Source: an uncultured Prevotellaceae bacterium (GTDB lineage Bacteria; Bacteroidota; Bacteroidia; Bacteroidales; Muribaculaceae). Taken from it: 12,116 nucleotides of DNA. Shown one piece after another: positions 7,585-12,116 of this stretch. A program made the position numbers and the translations under genes. Numbering within the stretch: position 1 is the first letter of the stretch; every line of letters begins with the position of its first letter. The notes under the pieces are model-generated. The model saw only the letters and a program-made list of their open reading frames with translations. It made no database searches and was not told the origin of the DNA. Location of the stretch: contig USOC01000012.1 of NCBI GenBank assembly GCA_900556245.1, forward strand, positions 1 to 12,116, given 5' to 3'.

Positions 7585-8595
7585 CTATGTCAGCCGGTCG
7601 GCCAACTGTTCGATGGCTCGTTGAGCCGGTTCCTTATCGTAGAGAATGCGATAGACGCAATCGAGAATCGGCATGTCTACCCCGTATTTGCGATTAATCT
7701 CGTAGATACATTTCGTCCCGTAATAGCCTTCCGCCACCATTTCCATCTCCATCATCGCCGCCTTGACGGAATAACCGCGTCCGATATAAGCGCCGAAATT
7801 ATGATTTCGGCTGAATTTCGAATAAGCGGTGACCAGCAAGTCGCCCAAATAAACCGAGTCGCTGATTGTCCGGTCATGCGGACAAACCACCGAAAGGAAG
7901 CGCTCCATCTCCCGAATGGCGTTGGAGACAAGCATCGCCAAGAAATTATCGCCGCTTTTCAGCCCGTAGACAATTCCTCCGCAAATGCCGTAGACGTTTT
8001 TCAACACGGCCCCATATTCGATACCCGCCACATCGTCGGAAACAATCCTATGAAGCGACGGCCCTTGCAAAAGAGAGGCAAAGGATTCTGCCGCCTGACG
8101 GTTTTCGCTGCCAACCGTCAGATACGACTTCCTGCCCAACGCCACTTCCTCTGCATGGCACGGTCCGCCGACAACAATCTGACGTTCATGACTAATGCCA
8201 TACCTGCCGGTCATATAATCAGTGACAATGGCGTTCTCATCAGGCACAATGCCCTTCACCGCCGTTACCATCCACTTATCCGACAGGCCGACCGTGATTT
8301 TCTTCAGATGCTCCTTGATATAGGGCGACGGCATGGCAAGCAATAACGTGTCGGCTTCCTCGCAGACAGCATTGATATCCGACGAAAAACGTATTCGCTC
8401 CACATCAAACATCACATCTGAAAGATACACCGGATTGTGCCCGGCGCGCCGGAAGTCGGCAATACGGTCATCACGACGCATATACCAGAGTATGCTTTCG
8501 CAATTCTGCAACAAGAGCTTGGCCAAGGCTGTCGCCCAGCTGCCCCCGCCCATGACTGCTATTTTCCCAAGCATCTTGTCGTTTGCCTTTCCCAT
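7585..8595 (-). CDS. gpsA: Glycerol-3-phosphate dehydrogenase [NAD(P)+]
   Basis: Reduces dihydroxyacetone phosphate to sn-glycerol 3-phosphate, the backbone for phospholipids, in the cytosol. I chose the ATG at 8593-8595 (336 residues, MGKANDKMLGKIAVMG): it starts 13 nt after the lysS stop and has a GAGG about 8 nt upstream. The open frame extends to an ATG at 8643, but that would overlap lysS and add 16 residues with no family counterpart; an ATG at 8572-8574 is another option. Motifs: nucleotide-binding GGGSWATALA (16-25), MPSPY (88-92), AVKGI with a conserved lysine (K114), GGPCHAEEVA (143-152), VLKNVYGICGG with the catalytic lysine (K199), and GDLLVTAYSKFSRN (251-264). Key residues are intact. 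Middle gene of lysS-gpsA-pgi; its substrate comes from glycolysis, which gives a metabolic link with pgi downstream. Confidence 0.95.
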   Translation of the reverse strand: MGKANDKMLGKIAVMGGGSWATALAKLLLQNCESILWYMRRDDRIADFRRAGHNPVYLSDVMFDVERIRFSSDINAVCEEADTLLLAMPSPYIKEHLKKITVGLSDKWMVTAVKGIVPDENAIVTDYMTGRYGISHERQIVVGGPCHAEEVALGRKSYLTVGSENRQAAESFASLLQGPSLHRIVSDDVAGIEYGAVLKNVYGICGGIVYGLKSGDNFLAMLVSNAIREMERFLSVVCPHDRTISDSVYLGDLLVTAYSKFSRNHNFGAYIGRGYSVKAAMMEMEMVAEGYYGTKCIYEINRKYGVDMPILDCVYRILYDKEPAQRAIEQLADRLT

Positions 8596-8608
8596 ACAAA
8601 TTGCCTCG

Positions 8609-10342
8609 CTAGCGGTTTTTGGCATTTTCAGCCCATCCGGCAACGTCGTCGATAGTCGGGTTCGTATATCCCAGTTTGAATTTTTTGTTCAATCCGCAAA
8701 TTTCCTGATGCACCTTGGCCGGATTCACTCCGTCAAGGCTTTCCACCGTCAGATATCCGGCCTTCTGCAAAGAAGCGACCCACTCGGAAGGAACGCCGAT
8801 CGCAATATAATCCTCTTCCCTGTCACGCTTTGCCACTTTCTCCGGACGCATCTGCGGGAAGAACAGCACTTCCTGAATCGTTGTCTGGCCGGTCATCAAC
8901 ATCACAAGGCGGTCCATTCCGATACCCATTCCCGACGTGGGCGGCATACCGTATTCAAGAGCGCGGATAAAGTCCTTGTCGATAATCATAGCCTCGTCGT
9001 CGCCTTTTTCGCTCAGACGCATCTGCTCTACAAACCGCTCATACTGATCAATCGGGTCGTTCAGTTCCGAATATGCGTTACAAAGCTCTTTTCCGTTGAC
9101 CATCAATTCGAAACGTTCTGTCAGCTCCGGATTGGTGCGATGACGCTTTGTCAGCGGCGACATCTCAATCGGATAATCGATGATAAAGGTCGGCTGGATA
9201 TAGGTCCCTTCACACTTTTCGCCGAAAATTTCGTCGATGAGCTTGCCCTTACCCATAGTTTCGTCTGCCTCTACACCCAATTGCTTGCAGACATTGCGCA
9301 ACTGAGCCTCGTCCATACCGGTAATGTCTATGCCGGTATGCTCTTTGATGGCGTCAATCATGGTCACACGACGGAAAGGAGCCTTGAAGCTGATGGTGTT
9401 GTCCCCCACTTTGACCTCGGTCGTCCCGTTGACATCCAGACAGATTTTCTCAAGCATCTTTTCGGTGAATGCCATCATCCAGTTATAATCCTTATAGGAA
9501 ACATAGATTTCCATACAGGTAAATTCCGGATTGTGCGTGCGGTCCATACCTTCGTTGCGGAAATTCTTCGAGAACTCATAGACTCCCTCGAATCCGCCCA
9601 CTATCAGACGTTTCAAATAGAGTTCGTTGGCAATTCGCAAATACAAAGGAATGTCGAGCGCATTGTGGTGAGTGATGAACGGACGGGCAGCCGCACCTCC
9701 CGGGATAGACTGCAGAATCGGCGTTTCCACCTCCATATAGCCATGGTTGTTGAAATATTCGCGCATCGAGTTGTAGACCTTCGTTCGCTTTACGAAAATG
9801 TCCTTGATGCCGTCGTTCACCACCAAATCGACATAACGCTGACGGTAACGGAGTTCCGGATCTTCAAAAGCGTCATACGCCACACCATCCTTCATCTTCA
9901 CAATCGGAAGCGGGCGCAACGACTTGCTCAACATCTTGATTTCCTTCGCATGGACTGTGATTTCGCCCATCTGCGTACGGAAAACAAATCCCTCGATTCC
10001 TACAAAGTCTCCGATGTCTAGCAGCTTTTTGAAAAAGATGTTGTAGATATCCTTGTTTTCACCCGGACAAATATCATCGCGACTGATATACACCTGAATG
10101 CGTCCTTCCGCATCCTGAAGTTCCATAAACGAAGCCTTGCCCATGATGCGACGGCTCATGATACGGCCGGCGATTCTTACGTCGCGAGGCTCTGCCTCAT
10201 CACTGAAATTTTCCTTAATTTCCTTTGTATGTCCGGTCACGACATACTCTTCAGCCGGATACGGCTCGATACCCATTTTTCTGAGTTCGGCAAGACTGTT
10301 GCGTCTCACAATCTCTTGCTCGCTCAATTCCAGAATATTCAT
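8609..10342 (-). CDS. lysS: Lysyl-tRNA synthetase, class II
   Basis: Charges tRNA-Lys with lysine using ATP. The 577-residue protein has an OB-fold anticodon-binding domain (about 54-150) and a class II catalytic core: motif 1 around residues 185-210 ending VETPIL, motif 2 [15 protein letters not shown] (261-275), and motif 3 around [12 protein letters not shown] (471-482). The lysine-pocket stretch [13 protein letters not shown] is at 215-227. The start [10 protein letters not shown] matches the Bacteroides protein I remember. It is about 70 residues longer than E. coli LysRS: past the usual end (near RPEKVAK, 499-505) a C-terminal extension continues to residue 577, including [20 protein letters not shown] and VAGWAEN. 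I believe this extension is shared by Bacteroidetes LysRS rather than unique to this strain. First gene of the operon with gpsA 13 nt downstream, driven by the promoter at 10405-10436. Confidence 0.97.
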   Translation of the reverse strand: MNILELSEQEIVRRNSLAELRKMGIEPYPAEEYVVTGHTKEIKENFSDEAEPRDVRIAGRIMSRRIMGKASFMELQDAEGRIQVYISRDDICPGENKDIYNIFFKKLLDIGDFVGIEGFVFRTQMGEITVHAKEIKMLSKSLRPLPIVKMKDGVAYDAFEDPELRYRQRYVDLVVNDGIKDIFVKRTKVYNSMREYFNNHGYMEVETPILQSIPGGAAARPFITHHNALDIPLYLRIANELYLKRLIVGGFEGVYEFSKNFRNEGMDRTHNPEFTCMEIYVSYKDYNWMMAFTEKMLEKICLDVNGTTEVKVGDNTISFKAPFRRVTMIDAIKEHTGIDITGMDEAQLRNVCKQLGVEADETMGKGKLIDEIFGEKCEGTYIQPTFIIDYPIEMSPLTKRHRTNPELTERFELMVNGKELCNAYSELNDPIDQYERFVEQMRLSEKGDDEAMIIDKDFIRALEYGMPPTSGMGIGMDRLVMLMTGQTTIQEVLFFPQMRPEKVAKRDREEDYIAIGVPSEWVASLQKAGYLTVESLDGVNPAKVHQEICGLNKKFKLGYTNPTIDDVAGWAENAKNR

Positions 10343-10404
10343 ATCTCACTTAGTTTTGTTTCAAATTCGAATGCGGCACTATCTCCCGCAATATATTTAA
10401 GTTG

Positions 10405-10436
10405 CAAAATTAGCCATAATCCCATAGTTTTACAAA
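10405..10436 (-). promoter_or_regulatory. Promoter of the lysS-gpsA-pgi operon
   Basis: On the minus strand, TTTG (10436-10433), a 20-nt spacer, then TAATTTTG (10412-10405) matches the Bacteroidetes -33/-7 consensus exactly. Transcription would start near 10398, leaving a leader of about 55 nt before the lysS ATG. No riboswitch or T-box-like fold is apparent in so short a leader. Confidence 0.8.
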
Positions 10437-10445
10437 AATTCTTTC

Positions 10446-10453
10446 TAATTTTG
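10446..10453 (+). promoter_or_regulatory. -7 element of the nadB promoter
   Basis: TAATTTTG is a perfect TAnnTTTG element, placing the transcription start near 10459 and leaving a leader of about 17 nt before the nadB ATG. No TTTG occurs 19-21 nt upstream (that stretch reads cccatagttt), so the -33 element is weak. The region upstream overlaps the lysS promoter. Confidence 0.6.
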
Positions 10454-10475
10454 CGGGACTTAAAATCATTTCTTC

Positions 10476-12053
10476 ATGGTTTACAAGTATGACTATCTAG
10501 TTATAGGTTCCGGAATCGCCGGAATGAGTTTCGCCCTGAAAGTGGCTGAAACAGGCAGGGTTGCATTGATTTGCAAGTCCGACATAGAAGAAGCCAACAC
10601 CTACTATGCCCAAGGAGGAGTTGCTTCAGTGACAAATCTCATGGTCGACAATTTCGACAAGCACATCAAAGACACGATGATTGCCGGCGACTGGCTCAGC
10701 AATTCCGATGCCGTTGCAAAAGTCGTGAAAGAAGCGCCGGAACAAATCAGGCAGCTCGTCGATTGGGGCGTGCAATTTGACAAAAACGAAAAAGGCGACT
10801 TCGACCTTCACCGTGAAGGCGGTCACTCGGAATTTCGCATCCTGCATCACGCCGACAATACCGGTGCGGAAATACAGCAAAGTCTCGTCAGAGCGTTGAA
10901 AAGCCATCCGAACATCGACATTTTCGAGAATTTCTTCGCCGTTGAAATCATCACCCAGCACCACCTTGGCAAAATCGTGACGCGTCGCACGCCCGACATC
11001 ACCTGCTACGGTGCCTATATTCTCAACCCGCAGACCGGGAAAGTCGACACATTCCTCTCGAAAGTGACCGTAATGGCCACAGGGGGCATCGGACAAGTCT
11101 ATACGACGACAACCAATCCTCCGGTTGCCACGGGCGACGGAATCGCGATGGTATACCGCGCCAAAGGGACCGTGCAGGACATGGAATTCATCCAGTTCCA
11201 CCCGACCGCTCTCTACCATCCCGGCGACCGTCCGTCATTTCTAATCACCGAAGCGATGCGAGGCTACGGTGCAGTGCTACGCACCCTCGACGGTAAGGAA
11301 TTCATGCAGAAATACGACCCGCGGCTCTCGCTTGCCCCCCGCGACATCGTAGCGCGCGCCATCGACAACGAAATGAAAATGCGCGGCGACGACCATGTAT
11401 ATCTCGATGTCACCCATAAAGATCCGGAAGAAACCAAACGGCACTTCCCGAACATCTATGCCAAATGCCTCACCCTCGGCATCGACATTACCAAAGACTA
11501 CATTCCGGTAGCCCCGGCAGCCCACTATCTTTGCGGCGGCATCAAGGTGGACCTCAACGCCTGCTCTTCAATCCAGCGGCTCTATGCTGTCGGCGAATGC
11601 TCATGCACCGGACTGCACGGCGGCAACCGGCTGGCTTCCAACTCGCTCATCGAAGCGGTAGTCTATGCCGATGCGGCGGCACGCCACAGCATTGCCAACA
11701 TTTCGCACTATGCGTTCCGCGACGATGTACCGGAATGGGATGACGAAGGCACACAACACAACGAAGAAATGGTGCTGATTACCCAAAGCCAGAAGGAAGT
11801 CAACCAGATTATGAGCACCTATGTAGGCATCGTCCGCTCAAATCTTCGGCTCGACCGAGCATGGAACCGGCTCGACATCCTCTATGAAGAGACCGAGCGT
11901 CTTTTCAAGCAGAGCAAGGCATCTCGCGAAATTTGCGAGCTAAGAAACCTCATCAATGTCGGCTATCTGATTATGCGTCAAGCCAAAGAGCGACATGAAT
12001 CGCGCGGTCTCCACTATTCCATCGACTTCCCGCCCGAAAAACGGGAAATCTGA
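10476..12053 (+). CDS. nadB: L-aspartate oxidase
   Basis: Flavoenzyme oxidising L-aspartate to iminoaspartate, the first step of de novo NAD synthesis; NadA then makes quinolinate. The 525-residue protein begins with the FAD-binding dinucleotide fold YDYLVIGSGIAGMSFA (5-20), followed by YYAQGGVA (43-50). Active-site motifs of the aspartate oxidase/fumarate reductase family are present: HREGGHSEFRI (112-122; conserved Glu 114), ATGGIGQVY (201-209), FHPTALY with His 242, SLAPRDIVARA with Arg 289, and PAAHYLCGGI with His 350. These match E. coli NadB E121, H244, R290 and H351 as I recall them. FAD-contact VGECSCTGLHGGNRLASNSL is at 372-391, and a helical C-terminal domain follows (about 430-515). 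Aspartate oxidase fits better than SdhA or FrdA because of overall length and the TREGGHS-like motif. nadA and nadC are not in the window. It is divergent from lysS, has a short leader, and is followed by a terminator. Confidence 0.96.
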   Translation: MVYKYDYLVIGSGIAGMSFALKVAETGRVALICKSDIEEANTYYAQGGVASVTNLMVDNFDKHIKDTMIAGDWLSNSDAVAKVVKEAPEQIRQLVDWGVQFDKNEKGDFDLHREGGHSEFRILHHADNTGAEIQQSLVRALKSHPNIDIFENFFAVEIITQHHLGKIVTRRTPDITCYGAYILNPQTGKVDTFLSKVTVMATGGIGQVYTTTTNPPVATGDGIAMVYRAKGTVQDMEFIQFHPTALYHPGDRPSFLITEAMRGYGAVLRTLDGKEFMQKYDPRLSLAPRDIVARAIDNEMKMRGDDHVYLDVTHKDPEETKRHFPNIYAKCLTLGIDITKDYIPVAPAAHYLCGGIKVDLNACSSIQRLYAVGECSCTGLHGGNRLASNSLIEAVVYADAAARHSIANISHYAFRDDVPEWDDEGTQHNEEMVLITQSQKEVNQIMSTYVGIVRSNLRLDRAWNRLDILYEETERLFKQSKASREICELRNLINVGYLIMRQAKERHESRGLHYSIDFPPEKREI

Positions 12054-12079
12054 CATCGCAAAGCAATTGTCGAAACAGC

Positions 12080-12115
12080 AAAACGTCACACTCCTACCGG
12101 ACTGTGACGTTTTTT
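12080..12115 (+). terminator. Intrinsic terminator downstream of nadB
   Basis: AAAACGTCACA (12080-12090) pairs with TGTGACGTTTT (12103-12113) and runs into a T-tract to 12115. The loop can form a further TCC/GGA mini-stem with a TACC tetraloop. It lies 26 nt past the nadB stop, implying nadB is not cotranscribed with whatever follows. Confidence 0.9.
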
Positions 12116-12116
12116 C

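Larger units (their letters stand above)
10404..10454. repeat. 10-bp inverted repeat framing the divergent lysS/nadB promoters
   Basis: GCAAAATTAG (10404-10413) and CTAATTTTGC (10445-10454) are exact reverse complements separated by 31 nt. Each arm contains the -7 element of one of the two divergent promoters, so the symmetry may simply reflect two identical promoter boxes facing outward; an operator is also possible. Confidence 0.7.

Noticed and set aside
8596..8643. Upstream gpsA start at 8643, giving 352 residues
   Set aside because: It would overlap the lysS 3' end by 35 nt and add residues with no family counterpart; the ATG at 8595 follows lysS directly and has a GAGG upstream.
8333..10021. 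A 562-codon open frame on the plus strand opposite lysS and the start of gpsA
   Set aside because: It runs antisense across two genes with intact catalytic motifs, shows no domain, and has the skewed composition of reverse-complemented coding DNA.
10343..10400. Possible T-box or lysine riboswitch upstream of lysS
   Set aside because: The predicted leader is only about 55 nt and shows no specifier loop, terminator/antiterminator pair or lysine-riboswitch-like core.

Overview
The window is ordinary chromosomal DNA from a member of the Bacteroidetes, most likely the order Bacteroidales. The evidence is that the Pgi, LysRS, GpsA and NusA proteins look like Bacteroides/Parabacteroides versions, promoters match TTTG-N20-TAnnTTTG, most starts lack a Shine-Dalgarno sequence, and one secreted protein ends in a type IX secretion (T9SS)-like tail. 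I cannot resolve family or genus.

Layout. (1) Positions 1-1915, minus strand: the translation/transcription operon rimP-nusA-infB, with infB running off the left edge. It is driven by a textbook Bacteroidetes promoter at 1992-2023. (2) 1916-2329: an AT-rich divergent intergenic region holding that promoter, a hairpin in the rimP leader and a -7 element facing the other way. (3) 2330-6004, plus strand: one 1224-residue exported protein with a signal peptide, a large propeller-like body, three C-terminal repeats of about 105-125 residues and a T9SS-like tail. (4) 6005-6205: two strong hairpin terminators separating convergent genes. (5) 6206-10342, minus strand: the tight operon lysS-gpsA-pgi (lysyl-tRNA synthetase, glycerol-3-phosphate dehydrogenase, glucose-6-phosphate isomerase), with a consensus promoter at 10405-10436. 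(6) 10476-12053, plus strand: nadB (L-aspartate oxidase, NAD synthesis), divergent from lysS and ending in an intrinsic terminator at the right edge.

Almost everything here is core housekeeping: ribosome maturation, transcription elongation, translation initiation, tRNA charging, phospholipid precursor supply, glycolysis and NAD synthesis. The one accessory-looking gene is the large surface protein. I see no mobile element, CRISPR array, tRNA, rRNA or defence system, and no convincing undescribed multi-gene system. The points most worth a second look are a RimP that seems to lack a stretch of about 15 residues in its N-terminal domain, the surface protein with its recently duplicated repeat, and the mirror-image lysS/nadB promoters.
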